Origin: Chromobacterium haemolyticum DSM 19808
Lineage (GTDB): Bacteria > Pseudomonadota > Gammaproteobacteria > Burkholderiales > Chromobacteriaceae
DNA: 43,536 bases
Direction of reading: 5' to 3'
Assembly: GCF_000711885.1 (NCBI RefSeq)
Contig: NZ_KL543996.1
Location: 1 to 43,536 of the forward strand
Positions 24,684-33,294 of this stretch are shown piece by piece (within the stretch, counting starts at the first letter, position 1; each line of letters opens with the position of its first letter). A program made the position numbers and the translations under genes. The notes under the pieces were generated by a model, which saw only the letters and a program-made list of their open reading frames with translations, searched no databases and had not been told where the DNA came from.

Positions 24684-26683
24684 AAACGGTTGCTCTTATA
24701 TATGCGTTGTGGGAAAAGAACCTGGCTGTTTTGCAGCATTATCTGCAAGGTAAAAAGCGAACGGTGCTTGTTCCTGAGTACTTTGCTACCGAGGCGGTCA
24801 GGAAGGTGGTGGAAGCCTCCGGTTGTGAGCTGAGGCCGTTTGTTATCGGAGGTGCAAGCAGCCGCGATGCTTTGGTGTCCCCGTTACTCAAGGCCTTGCA
24901 AGCAGAGTCTGTTGATAGCGCCGATGAATCGACTGGACATTCGGTTGCGGTGATGAATTTGCTTGCCAGCGAGATTCGTGAAGAGCTGCCAATTGCACAT
25001 GGCCTTTTTAGTACTTTGGAGGCCTTGGCAGAAGAGCATGATATCGAAATAACACTGATCAACGAAGATGCCTTGCGTGATGGCAAGGTGCTGGCCTTAT
25101 GGTCTCGGCACCGTGAAATTCCCGTGCTGCAATTGGCGCATGGAACGGGTATCGGTCGTAATTATATTGGTGAAGTCAACTCCTCCGACTTTATCGCGGT
25201 ATCTAGTCAGCGAAGTGCGGAGTACTTCATTGATCAGGGCATTGCTCCGCAGCAGATCCATGTGGTGGGTAATCCTTGCTGGGATATTCTTCCCGCGATG
25301 AAAATGAGCCGGCATGCGATTCGACAGCGACTGGCTGATGCTTATGACCTGCCGTTGGATGGATTTTGGCTTGTCTGGGGATCGACATGGAATGCACAGC
25401 TTAGCGCGCTGGATAACCGTGATTATATCGAGCAAATGCTGCAGGCTTGCCAGTCGATCCAGGCTTTGAGTCAGCAGGGGCTTAGCCAGGTTCGTTTGAT
25501 TTATAAAGATCGGCCGACGCCAGATATCCCTATTGAGCAGATGAGGGATGGTTTTCAGGCGATTGCCAAAGCGCTGGGGGTTGAGGATCTTGTCAGGTAT
25601 GCGGTGGATGATGCTCGGCATTGGGCGGCATGTGGCGACACCGTCGTATCCTATGACTCTAATATGGCGATTGAAGCGCTGTTAGTTGATGTGCCTGCGA
25701 TTAATCTGACGAGCGATTTTGGCTGCATTGCCGGTGGTGGCTACGGAGCGAGCGATGGGGTTATTGTGCTGGAACCTTCGGAGCTGGGACAGGTTTTAGG
25801 AGCATTGTGCCGCGATGAGGGCTTCCGGAGCGAGGTGGCCGCTGTGGCGGCAACTCGAAAAGGATTTTTTAACTTCGGCAATGATGATAAGGCGGCCAAC
25901 CGAGTCGCTGAATTAATTGAGCAGTTGTCTAAAAAATTTACAGACCGTCCTGATGTCTATGTATGGCAACAATATCTGGATGTGGAGTCCATGGACGTCA
26001 CGGCTGGTTACCATACCACTGGGCGACGGGACCTGGTCAATATGTTTAGGAATCGTCCCAAATTGCTGCTGGATATCGGTTGTGCAGGTGGAGGCAATGG
26101 CGCTCTGGTCAAAGAGCGTTTTCCCCTGTGTCAGGTGTGGGGCATCGAAACCAATAAAGCGGCAGCGAACTTGGCAAGTCAGAGATTGGATAAAGTCTTG
26201 GTGGGCATGTTTGAGGATTTTGACCTCGAGGCTGAGGGGATGGCTAAAGGCAGCCTGGATGGGGTGATTTTGGCCGATGTGCTTGAACATATGTACAACC
26301 CTTGGAAAGTGATGACTTCCTTGAGGGACTATTTGTCGGCGCACGCCCAGGTTTTGATCAGCATTCCCAATGTGCGTAATCTGGTATTAATAGATGACCA
26401 GGTGAAGGGGAACTGGACTTATGCCCGAGAAGGTTTATTGGATATTACTCATATCCGGTTTTTTACAGAAAAAGAAATTTTGAGGTTTTGCCGAGAGACC
26501 GGATATAAGGTTGTACAAAAATTGCGAGCAATGGATGGCCGTTTGTTGCCACTTTTTGAAAAGGCTCGTGACTCGCTGCCATGCAATATTGAGACTGATC
26601 GTATGATTATCAAAAATGTCTCATTGGATGAGATGGAAGAGATGTGCGCTTTGCAATTTTATTTGTTGCTTGAAAAGGCATGA
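24680..26683 (+). CDS. Fusion of a GT-B-like transferase and a SAM methyltransferase
   Basis: A 667-residue two-domain protein. The first part (about 1-415) looks like a GT-B/capsule-type transferase of the CDP-glycerol glycerophosphotransferase or surface-polysaccharide kind. It has LQLAHGTGIGRNYIG, SSQRSAEYFIDQGI, VVGNPCWDIL, and the nucleotide-phosphate region VVSYDSNMAIEALLVDVPAINL. The second part (about 440-640) is a class I methyltransferase with LLLDIGCAGGGNGALV, VWGIETNKAAANLA, GVILADVLEHMYNPW and ISIPNVRN. Both halves look complete. The fusion suggests that one protein transfers a sugar (or sugar phosphate) and then caps it with a methyl group, which could end a glycan chain. The ATG overlaps the upstream stop. 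No signal peptide or membrane helix is seen. Confidence 0.78.
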   Translation: MKTVALIYALWEKNLAVLQHYLQGKKRTVLVPEYFATEAVRKVVEASGCELRPFVIGGASSRDALVSPLLKALQAESVDSADESTGHSVAVMNLLASEIREELPIAHGLFSTLEALAEEHDIEITLINEDALRDGKVLALWSRHREIPVLQLAHGTGIGRNYIGEVNSSDFIAVSSQRSAEYFIDQGIAPQQIHVVGNPCWDILPAMKMSRHAIRQRLADAYDLPLDGFWLVWGSTWNAQLSALDNRDYIEQMLQACQSIQALSQQGLSQVRLIYKDRPTPDIPIEQMRDGFQAIAKALGVEDLVRYAVDDARHWAACGDTVVSYDSNMAIEALLVDVPAINLTSDFGCIAGGGYGASDGVIVLEPSELGQVLGALCRDEGFRSEVAAVAATRKGFFNFGNDDKAANRVAELIEQLSKKFTDRPDVYVWQQYLDVESMDVTAGYHTTGRRDLVNMFRNRPKLLLDIGCAGGGNGALVKERFPLCQVWGIETNKAAANLASQRLDKVLVGMFEDFDLEAEGMAKGSLDGVILADVLEHMYNPWKVMTSLRDYLSAHAQVLISIPNVRNLVLIDDQVKGNWTYAREGLLDITHIRFFTEKEILRFCRETGYKVVQKLRAMDGRLLPLFEKARDSLPCNIETDRMIIKNVSLDEMEEMCALQFYLLLEKA

Positions 26684-26767
26684 TCTTGGGCATGGTCCGG
26701 CTCCCCATTGGTAATGACTCGGATCAATGATTGAATTAGTCATTTTAACAAAGTTAAGCTCGCCATT

Positions 26768-29700
26768 ATGCAAAAACGTAATCCTAGAGTAGGCGTTTTG
26801 TCTCGAGATCACTTCGATCATGCTTGCTTTAAGCTAAGATTGGGGGATCCCTTATCCTTATTGGCAGGGGTCGTCGATACTTTTTTTTACAAAAATATCG
26901 AGTCCCATCGCTTGCTTGGGGATTATGCGTTTGAAAATGATGATGACTTTGTGCGAGCCATGGATATTTTTCTGGTTCAGCGCGGATTTGTCGATGAAAG
27001 CTACAAGGCACTGATACTTGCCATTGTGGATGCTGGGAAGCCAATTATATTCGACATCGATGATTGGTTGTGGGGTATGCCTCGCAGTAATCCGATGTTT
27101 GACGACTTTGCCAAGCTGAATGAATTTATTCTATGGTTGTTGCCTTATTGCCAGCTGGTGACTACAAGCACAGAGAGCCTGGCGGAAAAAGTAAGGCCGC
27201 TTAATCCAAACGTGGTGGTGGTTCCAAATGCGATTAGCCAGCACCGCATATTGGAGGTTGTGCCGAGAGAGCCTCAGGTCGTTATTGGCTTTGCCGGTAC
27301 CAGTACGCATAGCCGCGATGTTGATATGATCGCCCCGGCATTGCTGCGGGTTTATCATGAGTACGCCGATTCAGTGAAGTTTGTGTTTTGGGGCAATGTA
27401 CCTCGTGGCATGGTCGGTTTAAAAGGTGTACGTCAAGGCCCGGGTGGTGTGATGTACCATGATTATTTCAAGACCTTGGCTAGCCTGAAGTTAGATATTT
27501 GTCTTGCGCCACTGGAAGATGAGGATTTTAATAATTGCAAATCGGATATTAAGTGGCTGGACTATTCGGTTACGGGAGGGGCTTGCATTGTTTCTGACTC
27601 TCCTCCTTACCAAGAATTAAAAGACAGCAAGCTTGCCTTGGTAGTGAAAAACAGCACGGAGGCCTGGTACGACGCGATTGTGACGCTGATTGAAGATGAA
27701 GCGTTACGTAAAAGCTTGGCTTCTAATGCAAGGCAACATGTATTGTCCGAACGGACACTAGAGGTTTTGTTGCCGAAGTTTATCGAGGTCTGGAATCGGT
27801 TTTTGCCAAGTGAGCTACAAATTAAGCTACCCAAGGTCTTGGGCAAGCCGATCTTGGAGGCATCTTGTGTAGAAGATACGAGTGAAAGCCTGTATTACAA
27901 GCGATGGAAAGATAGGCATCAGCTTCGTGAGGTACATGCTGAGCTTCTGGCCGAGCGTATGATGATGGTCTGGGATCGGCGACCGGTATTTAATTTGATC
28001 GTATTGTCTCCCGAGCGTGATAAGAAGAGACTGGTGGAATCCTTAGCGGCAATGGAAAAGCAGTTGTATCCCCATTGGCGTTTATTGGTTGTCGCCGACT
28101 GGGATATGCCTGATCCCGTATTTGAGTCTAGCCCTCAGCTAGGTTGGATTCGTTTAAAAGATCTGGATGATGCCGAAACCCTTGCAAAGACGTTAAATGA
28201 TATAGTAGCGGAGGTGTTTGCGGACTGGATGATGGTGCTTCCGGCTGGTTTCCGGCTGGCGCCTAATGCTTTGGTTCGCATGGGTGATGCTGCTTTTTCT
28301 CACCCGGAATGGTCGGCAATTTATACTGATAGTGATGTGGTTTCACCAATTGGCGAGTACTTTTTGCCCAATTTCCGGCCTGATTTTTCGCCCGAGTATT
28401 TACGGTCAATGGATTATATTGGATCCGCAGTAGCGTTTTCTCATTCGGCTTTGGTTGCCATTAATGGGTTTGAGGCCTATCCCTCCGCCTATCAATATGA
28501 TGCCTTATTGAGAGTGTTTGAGCAAAAAGGAGCTCGCAGCATAGGCCATATTGACGATATGTTGGTCTCGTTCCCTTACACCAAAGCTAATAATAGCCCG
28601 GTAGCGATTGCCTCTCGTAAAGTCGCCTTGGAAAATCACGCTCGCAGGCTAGATCTACTCGTTGATGTGGATGATGGGTATGTCCACGGCACGCATCACT
28701 TTAATATTCGCTTGCAAGAGTCTCCCTTGGTGTCGGTGGTGATTCCCACTCGTGACAAACTGGAGTTTTTGGAGCCATGCGTTGAAAGTTTGTTTGAAAA
28801 AACGGTATATCAAAACTTTGAACTACTGATTGTTGATAATCGGTCGGAACAGCCTGAAACGGCTGAGTATTATCAGTTGTTGGCTGAAAAATATCCTGGG
28901 CGGGTCAAAATTGTTGAATATAATGCGCCCTTTAATTTTTCCGCCCAATGTAATTTGGGTGTGGCACATGCCGCCGGTGATTACATATTGTTACTTAATA
29001 ATGACACCGAAGTTATTTTGGGCTCTTGGCTGGAACGGCTGCTTGCCTCTGCTCTGCAAGAGGGAGTGGGCGCTGTTGGCGCTCGCTTGCTGTATCCAGA
29101 GGTTGGGCAAATTCAGCATGCCGGCATTGTTTTAGGTTTGCCTGGCGGGATGAGATCAGTTGCGGACCATGTGTTTGAGCCAAACGATATTTCTGACCCT
29201 GGCTATATGAACCGAATTTTGACTATGCAGAATTATTCTGCGGTCACTGGGGCATGTTTGCTGGTGAATAAACAGATTTATCAGGCCGTGGGTGGTTTGG
29301 ATGAAGAACGTTTCAAAGTCTGCTTCAACGATGTCGATTTTTGTCTGAAGATCCAAGCGGCAGGTTTCAGAAATATCTACAACCCTTTCGTTGTGCTCTA
29401 TCATCACCATGCAAAAAGCATTGGGCGCAATACTTCTGATCCGCGTATTGCGTTGGAGGCCGCCGTCAGAGAGTACAATGAAATGGAGTCGGTGCTGCGG
29501 ACATGGATGCCGGTGTTGCGTAGGGATCCAGCTTTCAACCGCCATTTGTCGCTGCGTGGACGCCGGATGGAGGTGGAGTGGCAGCGCAGCGTGTCGTGGG
29601 ATCCGGATCTCCCAGGAAGAAAGCGTGTGTTGGGAATGCCGGTTCCTGGGGGGAGCGGTGAGTACCGATTGAGCATGCCGCTGTCGGTGCTCCAAGAGAA

Positions 29701-30616
29701 AGGCCGCTTGGATGGAGAGATCCATCAACCTACGCAGGGCGTTTTATCGATCATCGAAATGGCGCGGCATGCGCCTGATACCTTGTTGCTGCATACCGGC
29801 ATTAATGACGGCATCTATGACGCGCTGGCGGCCTACCGGGAGTTCATTCCGGACATGAGGGTGGTTTTCGGTATTGACGACTTGATTGGCGGCACGCCGG
29901 TGAAAAGTAATTTGTACGATCATTGGAAGCGTTTGTATCCGGATGCCAAGCAGCGTTTGCGCAAGGCGCTGAAGTTGAGCGATGCGCTGGTTGTGTCCAC
30001 GGAGCCGTTGGCTGAATTCGCCAAAGGCATGATTGATGAGATCGTGGTGATTCCCAATCGTTTGCGCAAAAGCACATGGGGCAAGCTGCGGTCGCAGCGG
30101 GGCACAAGCCCCAAGCCACGGGTTGGCTGGGTGGGCGCCTCGCAGCACCGCGGTGATCTTGAACTGCTGTTGGAGGTGATCAAGAAAACCGCAGCCGAAG
30201 TTGACTGGGTGTTTATGGGCATGTGCCTGCCTCAGTTTCGTCCTTTTGTCGCCGAAGTGCATCATTCGGTGCCATTCGATCAGTATCCGGAGGCCATTGC
30301 CAGGCTGAATCTGGATCTGGCCGTGGCCCCATTGGAGTTGAATGCTTTCAATGAGGCAAAGAGCAATCTGCGTTTACTTGAGTACGGGGCTCTTGGCTGG
30401 CCTGTGGTGTGCACGGATATTTATCCTTACCAGACCAATGGGGCGCCGGTTTGCCGGGTTCCCAATGAGGTTGCCGCTTGGGTGGAGGCCATCCGTGGCC
30501 GGGTACACGATTTGGCGGCGATGGAGCGTGAGGGGGCGCAGTTGCGGGCCTGGGTGGATCAGCATTACTGGCTGGAGGACTATCATGAAGATTGGTTCCA
30601 AGTGCTCCATGGTTGA
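26768..30616 (+). CDS. Giant multi-module glycosyltransferase beside the flagellins
   Basis: A 1282-residue soluble protein with four transferase-like modules. Residues about 5-365 are GT4-like (IFDIDDWLWGMP near 95, VVVPNAI, APLEDEDFNNCKSDIKWLDY). About 400-620 is a degenerate GT2 domain with the YTDSD and FRPDFSPEYLRSMDYIG segments common in O-antigen assembly proteins. About 655-935 is a complete GT2 (SVVIPTRDK, LLIVDNRS, FNFSAQCNLG, LLLNNDTEV near 744). About 975-1280 is a second GT4-like module that repeats the first (FGIDDLIGGTP, VVIPNRL, APLELNAFNEAKSNLRLLEY). The ATG at 26768 has no strong ribosome site; an 85-base gap precedes it, the largest in the operon. A terminator follows, then the flagellin genes. 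It probably assembles and/or attaches the flagellin glycan, playing the part that Maf proteins play elsewhere; no Maf gene is present. Confidence 0.85.
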   Translation: MQKRNPRVGVLSRDHFDHACFKLRLGDPLSLLAGVVDTFFYKNIESHRLLGDYAFENDDDFVRAMDIFLVQRGFVDESYKALILAIVDAGKPIIFDIDDWLWGMPRSNPMFDDFAKLNEFILWLLPYCQLVTTSTESLAEKVRPLNPNVVVVPNAISQHRILEVVPREPQVVIGFAGTSTHSRDVDMIAPALLRVYHEYADSVKFVFWGNVPRGMVGLKGVRQGPGGVMYHDYFKTLASLKLDICLAPLEDEDFNNCKSDIKWLDYSVTGGACIVSDSPPYQELKDSKLALVVKNSTEAWYDAIVTLIEDEALRKSLASNARQHVLSERTLEVLLPKFIEVWNRFLPSELQIKLPKVLGKPILEASCVEDTSESLYYKRWKDRHQLREVHAELLAERMMMVWDRRPVFNLIVLSPERDKKRLVESLAAMEKQLYPHWRLLVVADWDMPDPVFESSPQLGWIRLKDLDDAETLAKTLNDIVAEVFADWMMVLPAGFRLAPNALVRMGDAAFSHPEWSAIYTDSDVVSPIGEYFLPNFRPDFSPEYLRSMDYIGSAVAFSHSALVAINGFEAYPSAYQYDALLRVFEQKGARSIGHIDDMLVSFPYTKANNSPVAIASRKVALENHARRLDLLVDVDDGYVHGTHHFNIRLQESPLVSVVIPTRDKLEFLEPCVESLFEKTVYQNFELLIVDNRSEQPETAEYYQLLAEKYPGRVKIVEYNAPFNFSAQCNLGVAHAAGDYILLLNNDTEVILGSWLERLLASALQEGVGAVGARLLYPEVGQIQHAGIVLGLPGGMRSVADHVFEPNDISDPGYMNRILTMQNYSAVTGACLLVNKQIYQAVGGLDEERFKVCFNDVDFCLKIQAAGFRNIYNPFVVLYHHHAKSIGRNTSDPRIALEAAVREYNEMESVLRTWMPVLRRDPAFNRHLSLRGRRMEVEWQRSVSWDPDLPGRKRVLGMPVPGGSGEYRLSMPLSVLQEKGRLDGEIHQPTQGVLSIIEMARHAPDTLLLHTGINDGIYDALAAYREFIPDMRVVFGIDDLIGGTPVKSNLYDHWKRLYPDAKQRLRKALKLSDALVVSTEPLAEFAKGMIDEIVVIPNRLRKSTWGKLRSQRGTSPKPRVGWVGASQHRGDLELLLEVIKKTAAEVDWVFMGMCLPQFRPFVAEVHHSVPFDQYPEAIARLNLDLAVAPLELNAFNEAKSNLRLLEYGALGWPVVCTDIYPYQTNGAPVCRVPNEVAAWVEAIRGRVHDLAAMEREGAQLRAWVDQHYWLEDYHEDWFQVLHG

Positions 30617-30642
30617 GCGCTGATTTAGGAGGTCATAGAACA

Positions 30643-30670
30643 GCCCCGCAGCTTAATCTGCGGGGCTTTT
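30643..30670 (+). terminator. Terminator ending the glycan operon
   Basis: GCCCCGCAG (30643-30651) pairs perfectly with CTGCGGGGC (30658-30666) around a six-base loop and is followed by TTTT. It closes the 15.7-kb rightward operon 27 bases after the glycosyltransferase stop, so the flagellin genes depend on their own promoters. Confidence 0.92.
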
Positions 30671-30773
30671 GATTTTGGTCGCCGGACTGAGGGGGAGGGG
30701 TCATGCCCGAAATGGCGTTGCAATGGATGGCGCGTTTGTTGAACGGCTTTGTTTGGTAAAAATACCATTTTGG

Positions 30774-30800
30774 TCAAGTTTATTAACCTTTAGACGATCT
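30774..30800 (+). promoter_or_regulatory. Sigma-28 (FliA) promoter of the first flagellin gene
   Basis: TCAAGTTT (30774-30781), 11 bases, then GACGATCT (30793-30800) match the flagellar consensus TAAAGTTT-N11-GCCGATAA at 7 of 8 and 5 of 8 positions. It lies 62 bases before the flagellin ATG. The second flagellin gene has the same arrangement, which supports it. Confidence 0.8.
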
Positions 30801-30862
30801 ACTTAGTACGCTGCGCAACTCACGGAATCCCGCTGCCGCAGATCGATTTCAAGGGGAATAAC

Positions 30863-31711
30863 ATGGCTATTACAGTAAACACCAACATCGCGTCGCTGAA
30901 TGCGCAGCGCAACCTCAATCATTCCAGCAACTCTTTGCAGGTATCCTTGCAAAGGCTTTCTTCCGGCTTGCGCGTCAACAGCGCTAAAGACGATGCCGCT
31001 GGTCTGGCCATCTCCCAGACCCTGACTTCCGCCATTCGCGGTAACAACCAGGCGATCAAGAACGCCAACGACGGCATCTCGGTTGGTCAGACGGCTGAAG
31101 GTGCCTTGGGCCAACTGGCCAACAATATGCAGCGTATCCGTGAAATTGCGGTACAGGCATCCAACGGCTCAGTCAGCAACACCAACCGTTCGCAGCTGCA
31201 AAGCGAAGTGGACCAACTGACTCAGGAAATCTCGCGTATCGTGCAAACCACTCAGTTCAACGGCACTAGCCTGTTGTCCGGTGGTTCGGTGCTGACTTTC
31301 CAGGTTGGTTCTTCCGGCGCGGCAACAAACCAGGTGTCGATCTCCTCCACTGACTTGACCTCTGCCGGCACGCTGAACACCTATAGTTCCAGCTTGAGCA
31401 ATACAGGTACTATTAATGTAACAACTCAGGGCGCTGCTTCCGCTGCTTTGTCGGCACTAGATACGGATATTGCGCAGATATCGAATATCCGCTCGACTTT
31501 TGGCGCGGTACAGAACCGTTTTGACGCGGTAGTCAACAATCTGCAGAACTACACTGAAAATCTGACTGCGGCTAACAGCCGTATCATCGATGTGGATTTT
31601 GCGGCGGAAACCGCCAACCTGACCAAGAACCAGATTCTGCAACAGGCTGGCACTTCAATTCTGAAAAACGCCAACTCGCTGCCGCAATCGGCTCTGACCC
31701 TGCTGCAGTAA
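30863..31711 (+). CDS. fliC: Flagellin, first copy
   Basis: The filament subunit exported by the flagellar type III apparatus. The 282-residue protein has conserved D0/D1 ends: [18 protein letters not shown] to about residue 140, and about 200-282 with [32 protein letters not shown] and the terminal SALTLLQ. The middle (about 150-195) is a short Ser/Thr-rich stretch with no globular D2/D3 domains, and is a candidate for O-glycosylation by the upstream island. AAGGGG precedes the ATG by seven bases. It is nearly identical to the second copy 186 bases downstream; the differences cluster at about residues 20-30 and 160-210. It carries its own sigma-28 promoter. Confidence 0.97.
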   Translation: MAITVNTNIASLNAQRNLNHSSNSLQVSLQRLSSGLRVNSAKDDAAGLAISQTLTSAIRGNNQAIKNANDGISVGQTAEGALGQLANNMQRIREIAVQASNGSVSNTNRSQLQSEVDQLTQEISRIVQTTQFNGTSLLSGGSVLTFQVGSSGAATNQVSISSTDLTSAGTLNTYSSSLSNTGTINVTTQGAASAALSALDTDIAQISNIRSTFGAVQNRFDAVVNNLQNYTENLTAANSRIIDVDFAAETANLTKNQILQQAGTSILKNANSLPQSALTLLQ

Positions 31712-31821
31712 GCTTTGGATAAACGGGCTCTGGCTGATTTGGGCTAGGGCTCGTTCACCGAGGAGCTGGGTCCTAGGCGGGGGGCGATGCAGAGGTGTCG
31801 GTAAAATTCACGTTCTGGCTG

Positions 31822-31848
31822 TAAAGTTTATTGCAGCGTTGACGATAT
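31822..31848 (+). promoter_or_regulatory. Sigma-28 (FliA) promoter of the second flagellin gene
   Basis: TAAAGTTT (31822-31829) is a perfect -35 match. After 11 bases, GACGATAT (31841-31848) matches 6 of 8 positions of GCCGATAA. It lies 48 bases before the ATG and scores better than the promoter of the first copy. Confidence 0.88.
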
Positions 31849-31896
31849 GGTGAGTAAGCAAGTCGCTTTGCCCAACTGTATCTCAGGAGAACTAAC

Positions 31897-32745
31897 ATGG
31901 CTATTACCGTCAACACCAACATTGCTTCGCTGAATGCGCAGCGCAACCTTGGCAACTCGAACAACGCGTTGCAGGTCTCTTTGCAGCGCTTGTCTTCCGG
32001 TCTGCGCGTTAACAGCGCCAAGGATGACGCCGCTGGCTTGGCTATTTCCCAGACCCTGACTGCCGCCATCCGTGGTAACAACCAGTCGATCAAGAACGCC
32101 AACGACGGCATCTCTGTCGGCCAGACTGCTGAAGGCGCGTTGGGCCAGATTGCCAACAACCTACAGCGTATCCGCGAAATCGCGGTGCAGGCCGCTAACG
32201 GCTCTGTGAGCAACACCAACCGTTCGCAGCTGCAAAGCGAAGTGGACCAGCTGACCCAGGAAATCTCGCGTATCGTGCAAACCACTCAGTTCAACGGCAC
32301 TAGCCTGTTGTCCGGTGGCTCGGTACTGACCTTCCAGGTGGGCTCGTCCGGCGCGACCAACAACCAAGTTTCCATTTCGTCGACTGACCTGACTTCCGCC
32401 GGCGTTTTGAATAGCTACAACTCGAGCTTGACCAACACCGGCACTGTGAGTGTGACCACTCAAGGTGCAGCATCCGGCGCGCTGTCGTCGCTGGATGCCG
32501 ATATTGCTTCGATCTCGAACATCCGGTCGACCTTTGGTGCGGTACAGAACCGTTTCGACGCGGTAGTGGCCAACTTGCAGAACTACGTGGAAAACCTGAC
32601 AGCGGCCAACAGCCGCATTGTGGATGTGGACTTCGCGGCGGAAACTGCTAACCTGACCAAGAACCAGATTTTGCAACAGGCTGGCACTTCGATTCTGAAG
32701 AACGCCAACTCGCTGCCGCAGTCGGCACTGACCCTGCTGCAATAA
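31897..32745 (+). CDS. fliC: Flagellin, second copy
   Basis: A second 282-residue flagellin with the same D0/D1 architecture and a Ser/Thr-rich middle ([20 protein letters not shown]). It starts with a good CAGGAGAAC ribosome site. Against the first copy, most differences in the coding ends are silent, while the central segment carries amino-acid changes. The block 32212-32327 is almost identical in DNA to 31178-31293, whereas neighbouring parts differ at many third positions; this points to local gene conversion. The stronger promoter suggests this may be the major subunit. A strong hairpin without a T tract follows at 32775-32800, before flaG. Confidence 0.97.
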   Translation: MAITVNTNIASLNAQRNLGNSNNALQVSLQRLSSGLRVNSAKDDAAGLAISQTLTAAIRGNNQSIKNANDGISVGQTAEGALGQIANNLQRIREIAVQAANGSVSNTNRSQLQSEVDQLTQEISRIVQTTQFNGTSLLSGGSVLTFQVGSSGATNNQVSISSTDLTSAGVLNSYNSSLTNTGTVSVTTQGAASGALSSLDADIASISNIRSTFGAVQNRFDAVVANLQNYVENLTAANSRIVDVDFAAETANLTKNQILQQAGTSILKNANSLPQSALTLLQ

Positions 32746-32774
32746 GTCTAGAATGATGGTATGAGCCAGCGGCG

Positions 32775-32800
32775 GCTCCGGTTGGTTGGGCAACCGGAGC
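32775..32800 (+). terminator. Hairpin between the second flagellin gene and flaG
   Basis: GCTCCGGTTG (32775-32784) pairs perfectly with CAACCGGAGC (32791-32800) around six bases. There is no T run after it, so it is more likely a partial terminator or mRNA stabiliser that lowers flaG expression relative to flagellin. Confidence 0.6.
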
Positions 32801-32822
32801 TGCGCGCGTCAGGAGAGTTGCC

Positions 32823-33251
32823 ATGCAAATACCTTCTTTACAATCACTGCCGATTGCCAACGCGGGCGCTTCTGCGCCGCGGCAGCAAACGGTGGAACTG
32901 GCGCAGAGTGGGCAAGGGGCCGATAAGGCTGCTTCCGCCTTGCCGGATAATGCTCAGGCTGTCGCCGCCGCTGGGCAGGCGCAGCAGCAGCAAGCGCAGA
33001 ACACCGCGGCCAAGGAAAAACCATCGGTTACCGAGCAGCTGCAGTCGTCGTTGAAGCAGTTGAATAGTGTGGCCTCGCTGTACAATAACCAACTGGAGTT
33101 TTCGGTGGACAAGGACACTGATCTTCAGGTGGTGAAAGTCGTGGACAAGGAAACTCAGAAGGTAATCCGGCAGATACCTTCCGAGGATGCAATCCGGATT
33201 GCCAAGGCGATCGGCGACTTCAAGGGCATGTTGCTGAAGGACAAGGCTTGA
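32823..33251 (+). CDS. flaG: FlaG family flagellar protein
   Basis: A 142-residue protein whose C-terminal half matches FlaG: LEFSVDKDTDLQVVKVVDKET then VIRQIPSEDAIRIAKAIGDFKGML. The N-terminal half is Gln/Ala-rich and looks disordered. FlaG is a small flagellar protein that affects filament length; its exact role is not settled. It sits in its usual place between flagellin and fliD. GGAG lies about eight bases before the ATG. Distance to fliD is 43 bases. Confidence 0.93.
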   Translation: MQIPSLQSLPIANAGASAPRQQTVELAQSGQGADKAASALPDNAQAVAAAGQAQQQQAQNTAAKEKPSVTEQLQSSLKQLNSVASLYNNQLEFSVDKDTDLQVVKVVDKETQKVIRQIPSEDAIRIAKAIGDFKGMLLKDKA

Positions 33252-33294
33252 GTTCCGGGAGCGGCTCAACGAATACACATAAAGGGTGATGAAC

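Noticed and set aside
30863-32745. Possibility that the two flagellin genes are an assembly duplication
   Set aside because: They differ in promoter, spacer and many silent and central coding positions, so they are true paralogues.
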